In this document: piece by piece, positions 1 through 10,884 of the stretch | How positions within the stretch are numbered: the stretch's first letter is position 1 | How the letters are laid out: every line of letters begins with the position of its first letter | NCBI GenBank assembly: GCA_019671005.1 | Contig: CM033719.1 | Coordinates: forward strand, 18,774,750 to 18,838,749 | DNA from: Hibiscus mutabilis | Lineage: Eukaryota; Streptophyta; Magnoliopsida; Malvales; Malvaceae | DNA: 64,000 bases | Direction: 5' to 3' | Notes under the pieces: generated by a model | Databases searched by the model: none | What the model was told of the DNA's origin: nothing | What the model saw: only the letters and a program-made list of their open reading frames with translations | Program-made: the position numbers and the translations under genes

Positions 1-1282
1 TTTGTATTCTAATTTTGTTTGTATTTCATTTCAACCCTTTTCCAGTTTTTTAAATATTTTATCATTTGTTTTTAAGCATGTTTATTTTATTTATTCTTTG
101 CATATACATATGCTTTATATATTATGTTTTTAGGTTTTTATGTGTGCATTAATACGAGTTATACCATGCTTTTAGTTTATTAATTCATGTTGTGCACGTG
201 TTTGATTTATTAATTATGTTTTAGTTTTAGTTTTAGTTAGTATTGTGTTTATATGTTTACATGGTTTTTATGATCTTTTTGCATTGTAGGTCGCATATTA
301 GTTGTGGATAATACGTTTATTATGTGGCATTATATGTCTTTTGTAGCTTTGTTAAAATATGTTATGTTTAGGCTATTTTGTTAAATCCATTAGTTTATGC
401 ATGCTATCTTTCATTTGAATAACATGTAAGTATTTATAAAATTTATATGTTTATATATTTTGATCCATGTATGTTTCTTGCCATGATCACTTGGGTGAAT
501 TTGTAATATAGATATTAGTGTGTTGTATGATAAAGCTTTAATGTATTATTTTGGCATTTTGTTTTTCTTGCCTAGCATCATGTATATATATATATATGTC
601 ATGCATATTTTGCATAGGTGCTTTCTTTATGTGTTTAAGCATGTTAGATTTAATTAATTTAATTTTTGGAAGCATGTCTTTTTGTATGTTTTTGTTTATA
701 CTTTTGTTTTATTATTAGGACATGTTACATTGCTTTTGTTCATGCATGTTGCATTTTAATGTTTTATGCTTTAATGTTTTATTTCTATGTCTTTGTAAAT
801 GTTTGTTTATGATGCTTTCTCTTTCTAAGGTTGCATAACGGATATATATTTTGTCAATGCGGTGCCCTTTTATCCGAGCGTAAACGGGGCCAGTATCAGG
901 CGTAGTGATGGTGGTTGGGCGTTTACTCTCGGATAACGGGGCTTTTAAAATTTACCCGCACTTATAACCAAATTTTAATTTAATCGTCACTTTAATCCAG
1001 AAAGTGTAATATTAATAAAAGTGGTAATTATTAAAGTACCAATTTTGGGCGGTGTAAGGGTGCTAATCTTTCCTCATCCGTAACCGACTCCCGAACCCAA
1101 CAGTTTTCAAATCTCTGGTTTTATGGTGTCTGGCCTACCTAAGTGGCCGGTGGCGACTCCATTTTTAAAATAAAATATGATTTTTCTAAAACCCACGTAA
1201 TAAACATTTTAATACCCGAAATACCCCAAACACCCTTAAAACCTCGTTTTTTAGCGAACATATAAAAAGGGACATCGCTACA
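1..1282 (+). repeat. 5' LTR of T1 (3' portion only)
   Basis: It matches 7243-8524 almost base for base, with scattered substitutions and small indels. One such indel is near 1150-1170, where the 3' LTR lacks part of the GGCGACTCCATTTTT stretch. It ends in CTACA at 1282, the expected CA terminus, directly before the primer binding site. The open frames across it are chance and AT-rich; nothing suggests coding. Confidence 0.85.
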
Positions 1283-1284
1283 GA

Positions 1285-1301
1285 TGGCGACTCCGCTGGG
1301 G
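1285..1301 (+). other. Primer binding site of T1
   Basis: TGGCGACTCCGCTGGGG begins 2 nt after the LTR end, the normal place for a minus-strand primer site. The same 17-mer occurs in reverse in T2 (47393-47409). From memory, TGGCGACTC-type sites in Ogre elements pair with a tRNA-Arg 3' end; the tRNA was not checked here. Confidence 0.8.
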
Positions 1302-1439
1302 TCCATTATTTGTTTTTCAAAAACAAAAAAGGAGAGTCAAGCGTTTTCAAATAATTCCCGCTTTAGTAATATTAGAAGTTCCGGATTAAAGTGACTATTA
1401 AATTAATATTTGGTTGTAATTGCGTGATTATTTTAACGC

Positions 1440-1760
1440 ATTTAAAATTTGGCATATAAACCCGTTCTTTTTAAGTGGGGGAAAACGCTAATGCTTTCGT
1501 GAGGATATTGTTCCTCCGTGTAGGCCTAGCAAGTACCTTAGGGGCTCGAGTACCTTATGCTTTCGTAAGGATATCGTTCTTTCGTGTAGGCATAAGTGAA
1601 TGGGTCCCCCTGAATTGAACCCGGTTGAAAGGAGCCTATAATGGGTGATGATCGGGGGCCTTGCTAATCTTAGCAGAGAACAACAAAGACAATTCAGGTA
1701 CCTCCTAGAACCAACACTGCATGTAGAGAACATATAGAAACCCACCCCTTTAGAGCCATG
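1440..1760 (+). other. Conserved untranslated leader of Tat-like elements
   Basis: This stretch is closely repeated in reverse at 46945-47265 in T2, although much of the two elements differs. It contains two near-copies of a block with TGCTTTCGTRAGGATAT, about 70 nt apart. The frames open here are antisense and end at different points in the two elements, so I read it as a structured leader, not a gene. Confidence 0.6.
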
Positions 1761-1958
1761 TGGATAACCTAGGTGCTTTAGACGGGATGTAAATATGGTT
1801 CTTTTGTTTGTTTATCGTGTTTAATTTACCCTTTACTTGTGTATTCATTGATTTTAACTGGTACTGACTCATTTCCTTTTTGTTTTGTTTTTGCATATAT
1901 CATCGCATCCGCATTACATAGGGTATTGATTCCTGAGTGGTTTCCCTCGTAATAGAGA

Positions 1959-2186
1959 TTGTTCATGATGGACCAAGGGTACTTTGACCTGACGATAGAG
2001 GGTTCGGTTCTAGAGTTCTATCCCGAGGCTAGATCAGGGGCAGTAGAAGAAGGAGCGTTCAGAGACTACAGGTCAGATTCGGCTAGCAATGTCAGTTCTG
2101 GTAATGAGCAAGATGGAGTACAAGAATTAAAGAAGCAAATGGCCGAGATGATGAACCAGATAAATGCTATGATGAAGGGTAAGTAG
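1959..2186 (+). pseudogene. Short T1 ORF, possible gag-type N-terminal fragment
   Basis: A 75-codon frame starts MFMMDQGYFD and ends in a predicted amphipathic stretch (QELKKQMAEMMNQINAMM). In related Tat elements a coiled segment like this precedes the gag core. Here it is followed at once by gag C-terminal sequence, so the gag core that should lie between appears to be missing. It has no recognised domain of its own; it is probably the 5' end of a chimeric, deleted gag. Confidence 0.4.
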
Positions 2187-2207
2187 TCGGTCAAACTCAG
2201 AGAAGAA

Positions 2208-2733
2208 TTGATCAAGGATCGGAACGTAGAACAGAATGGTCAGAGTGTTAAGGTAGACAACACCGTTAAATACGACAGGTTGAATCCTATTGTGATCAAT
2301 CTCAAGAAGCAGACGTGTAGCATATCTGGGGCAGATACCCAGGAAACAGAGGCAAGACTAGGAGAAGCCCGAGAATCAAACAACGTAAAGGGGCATTGTC
2401 CTATACCTATGAGATACACTGAGCTGCTTTCGTTGCTCATTGAAAGGAATCTTATCATACCGGTGAAGTCTGTACTAAAGAGACCTCCTTATCCGAAGGG
2501 TTACAACGGTCATATCTAGTGCAGCTACCACATAGGGGGTTCAGGTCATCACACTGAGAACTGCGGAGCCCTGAAGAATAGAGTTCAAGATCTTATCAGG
2601 ATGGGAGTTTTGGGTTTTGAAGACGGACGACCCCGATTCTACAATGAGCCAGCCATTGCCCGAGGGGCAAAGTCGAAGAAGGGTCAATGCCCAGTCCAAG
2701 GTTCGGGTAACACAAAAGTGGGTCACTCAAGTG
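2208..2733 (+). pseudogene. gag C-terminal region with degenerate zinc knuckle (T1)
   Basis: The frame reads PIPMRYTELLSLLIERNLI, then a proline-rich PPYPKGYNGH, then after an in-frame TAG (2517-2519) CSYHIGGSGHHTENC and ALKNRVQDLI. That order (YTELL segment, C-x2-H-x4-GH-x4-C knuckle, NRVQDLI helix) is the tail of Tat/Ogre gag, and it matches T2 at 44120-44365. Downstream the frame runs straight into ORF1 coiled-coil sequence with no protease. The stop codon and missing core make this a pseudogene. Its position upstream of another gag copy (3609-4327) is anomalous. Confidence 0.7.
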
Positions 2734-3413
2734 AGACAAATTCAGGAGTCGGCAGTAAAAGCATCTCAGAGGATGAACTTGCATTCGAGTACGACCAACT
2801 CAAGCAAGAGAGGTATGATCTGAGCAAAGAACCAAAGAGTATACAAGACGAGTACCAGAAGTTGCTCTTTGAATTCAAGAATGGCGGTCTGGGTGACACC
2901 TCTAAAAAATGGGTTAATGGCATGATCAGCTGAAGAACGATTTGGAACGTTGGAAGCAGAAATGCAAGAATAGTAAGAATAAAGCTAGATCCTTGTCACA
3001 GAAGCTGAAAGAAGCTAAGAGCCAACGCGACATCCTCCAAAGTGAGTTGGAAAACAGTCTGGCCATGAACGAGATCCTAAAAACAAGTCTGCAGCAGGAA
3101 GGGGAGGAATCTCAAACCCTTCAAATGGAAAACACAGCACTCAAAGAACAGATAGAAAGGCTCAAGACATGAAGATTGTCATGTCGGGTATGAAAGTTTC
3201 AAAGAAGTAACTGTCAAGCTACAAAAGGCCGAGTGGAAAATGCAGGAGAAAGAAAAAGACATGAAGATTGTCATGACTCAAGCTCGACAAGTGGTCCAAC
3301 AGGTAGCAGACTTAGCTGACGCAGCAGTGCCGATAAGCCAGAATATGGATCTAGCGTTGGACCATGAAGGAAAGCTGACAGGACTATTGAATGAGATCAA
3401 GAAATTATGAGCT
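2734..3413 (+). pseudogene. ORF1 C-terminal coiled-coil remnant (T1)
   Basis: Charged, heptad-rich sequence runs through ELAFEYDQLKQERYDL and KSIQDEYQKLLFEFKNGGLG. After a frameshift near 2930 it continues with LERWKQKCKNSKNKA and SLQQEGEESQTLQMENTALK, and closes around QVVQQVADLADAAVPI. From recollection, some plant Tat elements have an extra ORF1 upstream of gag with an N-terminal plant-mobile-domain-like region and a long C-terminal coil of this kind. Only the coil survives. At least one frameshift and a stop near 3170 break it. The equivalent T2 segment is at 45900-46760. Confidence 0.6.
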
Positions 3414-3608
3414 AGAGCTCACCGCTATCTGTAAAATCCTAACACTTGATGTAATGAAAGCTTTTGGGTCTGAATAAAAGGATGTCCTATGGGGACAAAT
3501 CACTTGCGGAATCGATACTTTATTACATTCATGCATTGCATTTGCATCACATCCTTTACATTGTTTTATCATTGCATGGCACTCCGTTATTTAATTTCTG
3601 GGGTTCGA

Positions 3609-4327
3609 TGGCAGAACTGGTTGAGAAAATAGAATGAACTAAGGAGTCGAGGCTTGACCTGGTAGAAGGAAGAATCGAGAAAGAGCTAAAGAAGAAAGAA
3701 AAAATAGATGTTTTCAATACGAGGGAACTCTGCCTAATCCTTAATTTGGTCATTCCCCTAGATTTCAAGATTCCCAGATTTGCGCTGTATGACGGAACTA
3801 GTTGCCCGAAGGTCCACTTGACCATGTTTTGCAGAAAAATGGAGGGATACATGAAGAATGAAGAGTCGTTAATTCACTATTTCTATGATAACCTGACAGG
3901 ACCTGCAGTAGTGTGGTATAACTGTTTGAGCAGAAACCAAGTTCGGTCATGGGGTAACCTTGCTAATGCCTTCTTGAGTCAATACATATATGCTTTAGAC
4001 TTAACGCCATGTCGACGGTTCCTTCAGAATGAGAAAATGAGATCGAATGAAAGTTTCAGGGAGTATGCACTAAGGTGGCGATGTCTAGCAACCCAAGTCC
4101 AGCCTCCCATAGTAGAAGAAGAGTTGACTCCCCTATTCCATGCAACGCTTCCCTCTCCTTTCTTTGATATGATGTTGGAGAAATCAAGAAGCAGGTTCGA
4201 GGATTTTATGATTATTGGAGAGATGATAGAATATGAAATCCAAGAAGGAAGGTTGGGGTCTAAGTTTAAGGACCAAACTGAAGAGATGGTAGATGAAAAC
4301 AAAGAAATAAATGAGTGTCACCTCTAA
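3609..4327 (+). pseudogene. gag polyprotein core (Retrotrans_gag), Tat/Ogre type (T1)
   Basis: Gag forms the particle that packages the element RNA. An ATG at 3609 gives MAELVEKIE and a stop. The gag frame then reads SRLDLVEGRIEKELKKKE and continues without a stop from about 3746. Landmarks are DFKIPRFALYDGTSCP, HLTMFCRKMEGYM, LIHYFYDNLTGPAVVWYN, a WGNLANAFLSQY block, SFREYALRWR and QVQPPIVEEELT, in the usual Tat gag order. It ends in a stop at 4327, short of the knuckle, which follows in another frame at 4394. No protease follows. It is related to, but clearly diverged from, the T2 gag at 44382-45500. Confidence 0.8.
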
Positions 4328-4393
4328 GGTTCTCGTGGCCATAAAAGAAGAAGACAGACTAACACTTCGGGGTCATCAAGGAAGATTCCTCAG

Positions 4394-4857
4394 ATGAATG
4401 CAAATTTAGAAGTGTTCGGAGTATCCATCTCAGACATATGGCCCTATTTGGTAGAAGGTCGTTATCTTGCTCCCAGACCGATGAAGATTACACATGATCC
4501 ATCTGCCCATAGCTTCGACTCAAGTAGTACTTGTGAATTCCATATTGGGGCACCAGGGCATCCCACCAGAAAGTGTAGACCTCTACTGGAAGAGATCAAG
4601 AAGCTGATCAACGATGGGACCTTGACACAAGAACTGATCCATCAGTGGAGAACCAAGGATGAGGGGCAAGTTTGCATAGTGCTAAGGAAACCAGAGATGT
4701 CTCTGCATTAGAAGACTTTCCTGAAGTAATACAAGGGACCACCTTTGCTACTTGTGGCCCACATGTGATAAAGATCTTTTGTGAAGGGGCATGCGTCATG
4801 TTTGTTGATTTTCATTCCAATGAGGAACCCATTTTGCTTAACATACAATGTTCTTGA
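4394..4857 (+). pseudogene. gag C-terminus with zinc-knuckle-like motif and trailing linker (T1)
   Basis: This frame carries CEFHIGAPGHPTRKC followed by RPLLEEIKKLINDGTL, a second copy of the gag tail also seen near 2520-2600 but diverged from it. It stops at 4711. An overlapping frame (4672-4857) continues as ALEDFPEVIQGTTF and ends in a stop; this may be a gag-protease linker, which I cannot confirm. Nothing like the retropepsin active site follows, so pol was lost from here on. Confidence 0.6.
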
Positions 4858-5159
4858 AAGCATATAGATGTGTATCTTTTCTCACCGTTGTAGGACACTG
4901 GATATAAATTGCAAGATGTGATATCAGTTGGATGTTGCAATAACGATGAGGTGTGATCTTTCCAACAAACTCTGGTTAACAAAGCAAGACTAATACTCTT
5001 TCAATAACGTTCAAGGACGAAAAAGCTTCAAATGTTAACCATGTAGAGTTTCTTGAAATTGAAATTCTAAGCGTAATCTTCTTGCACTAAAGAATTAACA
5101 ATCAAAACAGGACACATATGTATGTGGAATAAAAGAAAATAACTATATTAAAAAAAAGA
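4858..5159 (+). other. T1 internal DNA without recognisable coding content
   Basis: About 300 bp follow the gag tail. I see no retroelement enzyme motif, RNA gene or repeat here. It lies where pol would be and is probably the scar of its deletion plus 3' untranslated sequence. Confidence 0.4.
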
Positions 5160-5600
5160 AAAAATATATAATAAAAAAAGCACTCCTATGTTCAAAACCT
5201 GGTAATAGGCTTGTTCGAATAAGAGTGTGGAAATTTTGGGGCACTCCGCTGAAGTAATAAGGTTGCAATACACCATCCAAGTTAAAAAACCTTAGCTTCA
5301 TGAGTGATGGTAATATTTTCAAATCGTGACTATGCCGAGTAACTTGGGGTAGTGTTGTTTGCTCCATCATTGTCTTCAAGACAAAGGAATGTGACGAGTT
5401 GATTTCCTCAAAAATAATGATAAACGCATGAAAAAGAAAAAAATGATAAAAAGAAAAAGAAATGAGGATAAAAAAGAAAAAAGAGAAAGGGGAAGAAGGA
5501 AAAGAAAAGGAGAGAGAAAAAAGGAAAAAAATAGAGAGAAAAAAAGAAAAAGAGAGAAAAAATAAACAATAGGATAAGTATAAAAAATAAATATTTGTGA
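5160..5600 (+). other. T1 3' untranslated region with purine-rich tract
   Basis: Two parts are shared with T2 in reverse. 5180-5260 (around CCTGGTAATAGG) matches 43490-43560. 5290-5375 (around TCATGAGTGATGGTAATATT) matches 43320-43400. A run of almost pure A/G follows at about 5425-5575, and T2 has equivalent purine tracts on its sense strand. Long frames on the other strand here are low-complexity Phe/Ser runs, not genes. No compact polypurine tract abutting the LTR is seen. Confidence 0.6.
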
Positions 5601-5682
5601 TTTGCATATACACATATTGCATGTCATTAAATGTTTGTGATTTGCATGTACACATATTGTATGTGCGTGTCAGTATATGTTT

Positions 5683-5683
<1 letters not shown>

Positions 5684-5728
<45 letters not shown>

Positions 5729-5745
5729 CATTAATGTTATTATTA
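5684..5745. repeat. (TTA)n microsatellite
   Basis: About 15 uninterrupted ATT triplets are followed by an imperfect tail. The T2 LTR has shorter, interrupted AAT/ATT runs at the equivalent place (40180-40220 and 49885-49920), so the seed is ancestral and expanded in T1. Confidence 0.9.
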
Positions 5746-5940
5746 ATGGACTAACTTAAAATGAAACCCATAAATTATAAACCCAACAAATAATTAAGGT
5801 CCAGTCCTTATACAAATATGAAACCTAATTATATTTACAGATCCAACCAGCCCAAACCCAATAACCCTAAAAAACCTAAAACATAAATCTGATACAATAA
5901 CCCTAATTCCCCTTTATTTTGCGCAGCCAAAGGAGAGTCG

Positions 5941-6157
5941 TTGGATCAAATCTTGATCCAAATTCTATGATCAACCCGAGCTTATCCAGCTGGCACGAGT
6001 GAAGAACACGCGCAGATCGCCCACATTCTCACTCGCGCTACACGCTCGAGACTGGTCATCTTCCACGTGCCATGATCAGGTGTTGCCACATCGTCTCGCA
6101 GATCGCATCCAGGCCGTCCATCTTTTAGTGATCTCAACCGTTGGATCAGATCCAACG
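5941..6157. promoter_or_regulatory. Paired GTTGGATC palindromes in the T1 LTR
   Basis: TTGGATCAA-ATC-TTGATCCAA lies at 5941-5961. CGTTGGATC-A-GATCCAACG lies at 6139-6157. The T2 LTRs carry the same pair in longer form, about 210 bp apart. Conservation in two diverged elements suggests a regulatory or structural role; the function is inferred. Confidence 0.55.
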
Positions 6158-8524
6158 ACAGAGATTCAATCTGGCCAAAATGATTTTTTACTCTGATGGC
6201 ACCACTCTACCATACGATCTCACCGTTTCTCCCTCATCAACCAAGTATGGCACAAGAAAAGTAAAAATCAAGAAATGTCAGACAAAGCAGAAGGAACAGC
6301 AAATGCATTTAATCAGATCTTTTCTTGTAAGCAAAAAACAAGATATATATCTATGCAATCCCAGTTTTTGTGGAGAGAGAGCCACATTCGAAATAAAAAA
6401 AGAAAGAACAAAGTTTCAGGGTTAAATTGCTCATCCTTTTTCATTTTCTCTTGCATGCAGATATATTAAATATATATATATATATATAAGAAAAGGAGAT
6501 AGGGGAGGTTCGAAGTTTACCCTTGGTCGTCTTGTCTTTCCTTCTCCGACGACAATCCTCATACGGTGAGCCGGTAGAGGAAGGGGTATCTTTGAGTTTC
6601 GGTTCGCAAAAGGGTTTCACTTTAAAAAAATGTGTTTTTGGTTCGTTTTTTTTTAGATCTAAGAAAAATGGGAGGTTTTTCCTAAAATACAAGGTTGAGG
6701 TTGATCTTTGGTTGGAAAGAGGGTTGTTTTAGGGGTGGTTTGAGACCTTGCTGGCGTCGGTAAGTGGCTGCCGGTGGCGGCTGTGACGACAGAAGCTCGC
6801 CAGTTTTTGGAAAAGAGGGTGGCCGGTGTAAGCTCGTTTGGTTTCGGGCTGAAAGAATAACCAAGGGGAGAGGATTTTATTTTTTATAACAAAAATTTTA
6901 AATGGCAAAAATCTAAAATCAGATCTAATAAAGTCTATTTATAGACTTTTATTTTTCAAAAATGGTGAAATTACCTCTTAAGGACCATCGTCCTTTTCGA
7001 TTTTTCAAAACGGACATCCCCCTTGGTCCAATTACAATCATAATCCCCCTTTTTTCAAATCTCTCAATTTAGTCACTGAATTAAACCGAAATCAATTTCA
7101 AAACGGTAAAATTACTCCCCCAACCATTCCACATTTCTGAATTTTACACTTCGAGCTTGCCCCTTGGTAATATTACACATCTAGTCCTTTAAAGTTTCGT
7201 TTGGCTTGCAATCTCGCCCCTAAATATGCTTTTTATTTATTTAATATTTGTTTTCTAATTTTGTTTGTATTTCATTTCAACCCTTTTTCCAGTTTTTTAA
7301 ATATTTTTATCATTTGTTTTTTAGCATGTTTATTTTATTTATTCTTCGCAAATGCATATGCTTTTATATATTATGTTTTTAGGTTTTTATGTGTGCATTA
7401 ATACGGGCTATACCATGCTTTTAGTTTATTAATTCATGTTGTGCACGTGTTTGATTTATTAATTATGTTTTAGTTTTAGTTAGTATTGTGTTTATATGTT
7501 TACATGGTTTTTATGATATTTTTGCATTGTAGGTCGCATATTAGTTGTGGATAATATGTTTATTATGTGGCATGTTATGTCTTTTGTAGCTTTGTTAAAA
7601 TATGTTATGTTTAGGCTATTTTGTTAAATCCATTAGTTTATGCATGCTATCTTTCATTTGAATAACAAGTAAGTATTTATAAAATTTATATGTTTATATA
7701 TTTTGATCCATGTATGTTTCTTGCCATGATCACTTGGGTGCATTTGTAATATAGATATTAGTGTGCCGTATGATAAAGCTTTAATGTATTATTTTGGCAT
7801 TTTGTTTTTCTTGCCTAGCATCATGTATATATATATATATATATGTGTGTGTGTCATGCATATTTTGCATCGGTGCTTTCTTTATGTGTTTAAGCATATT
7901 AGATTTAATTAATTTAGTTTTTGGAAGCATGTCTTTTTGTATGTTTTTGTTTATACTTTTGTTTTATTATTAGGACATGTTACATTGCTTTTGTTCATGC
8001 ATGTTGCATTTTAATATTTTTATGCTTTTATGTTTTATTTCTATGTCTTTGTAAATATTTGTTTATGATGTTTTTGCTTTCTAAGGTTGCATAACAGATA
8101 TATATTTTGTCAATGTGGTGCCCTTTTATCCGAGCGTAAACGGGGCCAGTATCAGGCGTAGTGATGGTGGTTGGGCGTTTACTCTCGGATAACGGGGCTT
8201 TTAAAATTTACCGGCACTTATAACCAAATTTTAATTTAATCGTCACTTTAATCCGGAAAGTGTAATATTAATAAAGCGGTAATTATTAAAGTATCAATTT
8301 TGGGCGGTGTGGGGGTGCTAATCCTTCCCCATCCGTAATCGACTCTCGAACCCAACAGTTTTCAAATCTTTGGTTTTACGGTGTCTGGCCTACCTAAGTG
8401 GCCGATGGCGAAATAAAATACAATTTTTCTAAAACCCACATAATAAACATTTTATTACCCGAAATACCCCAAACACCCTTAAAACCTCATTTTTAGCGAA
8501 CGTATAAAAAGAGACATCGCTACA

Positions 8525-8930
8525 CCCTCAATGTTTCATTTTGGGTTAAAATAGCTCATCTGTGAATGAAAACTACTAGTCAACTAAAGATAAACAACTT
8601 GAAATGGCTTGGCAGAATGACACATCAGAAGAAAAAATATTTTATATTTTATACAATTTTATAAAAATAGTTTTTGATTGATGTGTCATTTTGTAAAGTC
8701 AGTATATTTGTCTATATGACACTGCTATCGTGGCATGCACTGTATGTAGGTTTGTCATGTCATTTCAAGCCATTTATCGTTGGTTGGCTAACAGTTTTTA
8801 TCCGCGGATAGGCCATTTTGACCCAAAATAAAATGTTAAGGGCTAAACTACTTCAAAAAGGGCCAAAATGACAATTCGGTCAAACGTTAGGGACATTTTT
8901 TTGGCATTATGCCTTATAATTTTTCATTAG
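8525..8930. mobile_element. Foldback/MITE-type inverted repeat, left end truncated
   Basis: The left arm 8528-8670 (TCATTTTGGGTTAAAATAG..., TGAAATGGCTTGGCAGAATG) pairs with the right arm about 8690-8850 read backwards. The right arm continues for about 80 bp to a terminal GGCATTATGCC at 8909-8919. The matching outer end of the left arm is absent because T1 ends at 8524, so T1 or a later deletion removed it. A related right arm lies at 22243-22390. Autonomous family unknown. Confidence 0.7.
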
Positions 8931-8944
8931 ATACACCCTAAAGA

Positions 8945-9749
8945 TTAATAGGCTACACGCTACAAGAAGAAGTTTTTTATGAGATTTTAGAAGAATTAAG
9001 AGTCAAAACTGATGCCGACAATGACTACCTTATTGATATTCTTAAGGAAAAATGGGTTTGAGCATATGATAGGGTCGTCGATATGGTCATATGACAACAA
9101 ATTTGGCTGATGCAATCAATTCATCTTTTAAGGGAACGTGTCTAGTACTCTATTTGCAACCCTTGGAAAACGAGCACTCGACTAGATGTAAGATGGTCAT
9201 GTTGTTAACCTATATCTTCTCAAAACCTTTTAAGGATATGCACGAGATTTAAACACGATGCATGTTGATTGTTTTTCTCATCAATAACATTTATTCTGAG
9301 TTTTGGAATATTCGAGGTTGTTGGAAGGCATAGAGAAAAACTCATACCTGGTTAATCTAGAAGAAAAAACCTATACATGTAGAATCTTTCAAACATTCAA
9401 ACTCTCATATGCGCACATCATTGTTGAATGTTCATTTGTTCGAGTTAACTACATGACACACGTTGATCCAGTATACTTACTTCAGGCCGTATTCAACGCT
9501 TATGAATATATGTTCCCTCTGATTGAAAATGAACGTAAACAAAATGTAGTTAATGATGAACCTACAATAGTACCATATCATGCACTACGACGTGATCCAA
9601 AAGGTCGTCCACACTCAACTCGAATTCACTATGACGAGGATCTTGTTCATAGAGAGATGATTGGACGACCTAAACGATGCAGTATTTGTAGAAACCCTAA
9701 ACACATCAAAAACAAATATCCTATTAGGTGGCGCAATCGAAACCAATAA
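8945..9749 (+). pseudogene. MULE (Mutator-like) transposase C-terminal remnant
   Basis: The first part reads, across stops and shifts, ILEELRVKTDADNDYLIDIL, then WV*AYDRGRRYGHMTTNLAD and INSSFKG, which is MULE transposase sequence after the catalytic domain. From 9303 an open frame gives NLEEKTYTCRIFQTFKL, YAHIIVECS and HVDPVYLLQAVFNAYEYMFP, the SWIM zinc-finger region. The SWIM cysteines are partly lost (TCRIF and SYAH where CTC and PCAH are usual). It ends with a knuckle-like CSICRNPKHIKNKYP, in which the expected final Cys is Tyr. The DDE core is missing. This is dead. Compare the second MULE remnant at 59747-61243. Confidence 0.8.
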
Positions 9750-9811
9750 TAGTAACTTACATTGTATGTATCTGTAATGAACTTTCACTCTATGTTTTCT
9801 TGCATTAAGTT

Positions 9812-10560
9812 TTATGGTTCGCAAGCCTTTTTAACGCAAATTTCAACCTACTTATAATGGCTATTACGTTACAATACTGAACACGTTTCAGATAAATGTC
9901 ACTATGACCACAAGAAGCCAAAAAGGTGAAAATATGTCCTCCAACGTCATCAAAAACATGCTCAAATAGACTTCAAAAATCATGAAGTTTGCTTGTTTTT
10001 CATACCCTAAAACAATGGTTCCGAACCATTTTTAACGCAGTTTTCACACCATTTATAGTGCATAATATGTGACAATATCTACCTCATTTGAAATATAAAT
10101 TTTACTACTATCACACGAAACTTAAAAAATGAAAAAAAAAACCTCAAACACACCTTAAACCCCCCCAAACATCCTTATAAAGTCATGGTTAAAACCCTAA
10201 AACAATGGTTCCGAACCATTTTTAACGCGATTTTCACACCATTTATAGTGTGTAATATCTGATAATATCTACCGCATTTGAAAGATAAATTTCACTACTA
10301 CCACACGAAACTTAAAAAACACAAGAAAAATTCCTCGAACATACCTTAAAATCCCCCCAAACATTTTTATAAAGTCATGATAAACACCTAAAAAATAGTT
10401 TCGAACCATTTTCAATGCAATTTTCACACCATTCGTAGTACGTAATATCTAACAAAATCTACCTCATTTGAAAGATAAATTTCACTACTACCACACGAAA
10501 CTTAAAAAGACCAAAAAATTTTCCTCAAACATCCTTACAAACTCAATGTAAACCTTGTAA
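9812..10560. repeat. 190-bp tandem repeat, three copies plus a degenerate fourth
   Basis: Units begin at 10004, 10194 and 10384, each 190 bp, with the block GTTCCGAACCATTTTTAACG near the start and CACACGAAACTTAAAAA in the middle. An older, more diverged unit occupies about 9812-10003. The array directly follows the MULE transposase remnant, so it may be the element's 3' region. Confidence 0.85.
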
Positions 10561-10884
10561 AGCATGAGTAATTCGAATCGAACTCGCACTTTACAAAACA
10601 CGAGTTTGATAAATTTTAAAAAAATTAACGGCGACAAATTACGCCTTCTCCGTTTCATCGTTTCAAATTCTTGTAAAACTCGTGTGATAGTGCAGTGTTT
10701 CTTTTTACCCTTAAATATAATGGAAATCTAAAAAGTGGTTCCAAGGCGAATGAAACCCACGCTCAACTGGACGCATGTTTGTAACTCGCTATGAACAGGA
10801 CACGAGTTTGTCCTATATAGGCTAAAAGTGGTATTTATCTAAATAATCTTGGATGATAGTTATTTATGTAAATAATAATTTTAA
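10561..10884. other. Intergenic DNA after the tandem repeat
   Basis: No gene is seen. The stretch has several CGAGTTT/AAACTCG motifs (around 10580-10690 and 10770-10815), likely the decayed outer part of the MULE region. Confidence 0.35.

Larger units (their letters stand above)
1..8524 (+). mobile_element. Tat/Ogre-like Ty3-gypsy LTR element T1, non-autonomous, 5' end outside window
   Basis: The last 1282 bp of a direct repeat occur at 1-1282 and again at about 7243-8524, with a primer binding site just after the first copy. Between them lie gag fragments of the Tat/Ogre type, a coiled-coil ORF1 remnant and a purine-rich 3' region. No protease, reverse transcriptase, RNase H or integrase motif is visible. 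The gag order is abnormal (gag tail, ORF1 tail, then gag). I infer a deletion derivative that relied on a related element for movement. The target duplication cannot be tested because the left end is outside the window. Confidence 0.85.
5600..8524 (+). repeat. 3' LTR of T1 (left edge uncertain)
   Basis: The right part (7243-8524) is the direct repeat of 1-1282 and ends CGCTACA. Further left it shares blocks with the T2 LTR, including the CCAACCAGCCCA-type segment near 5850 and GTTGGATC palindromes near 5941 and 6139. No TG start preceded by a polypurine tract is recognisable, so the 5' edge is approximate and may be deleted. A TATA-like TCTATTTATAGA lies near 6931-6942. Confidence 0.65.
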
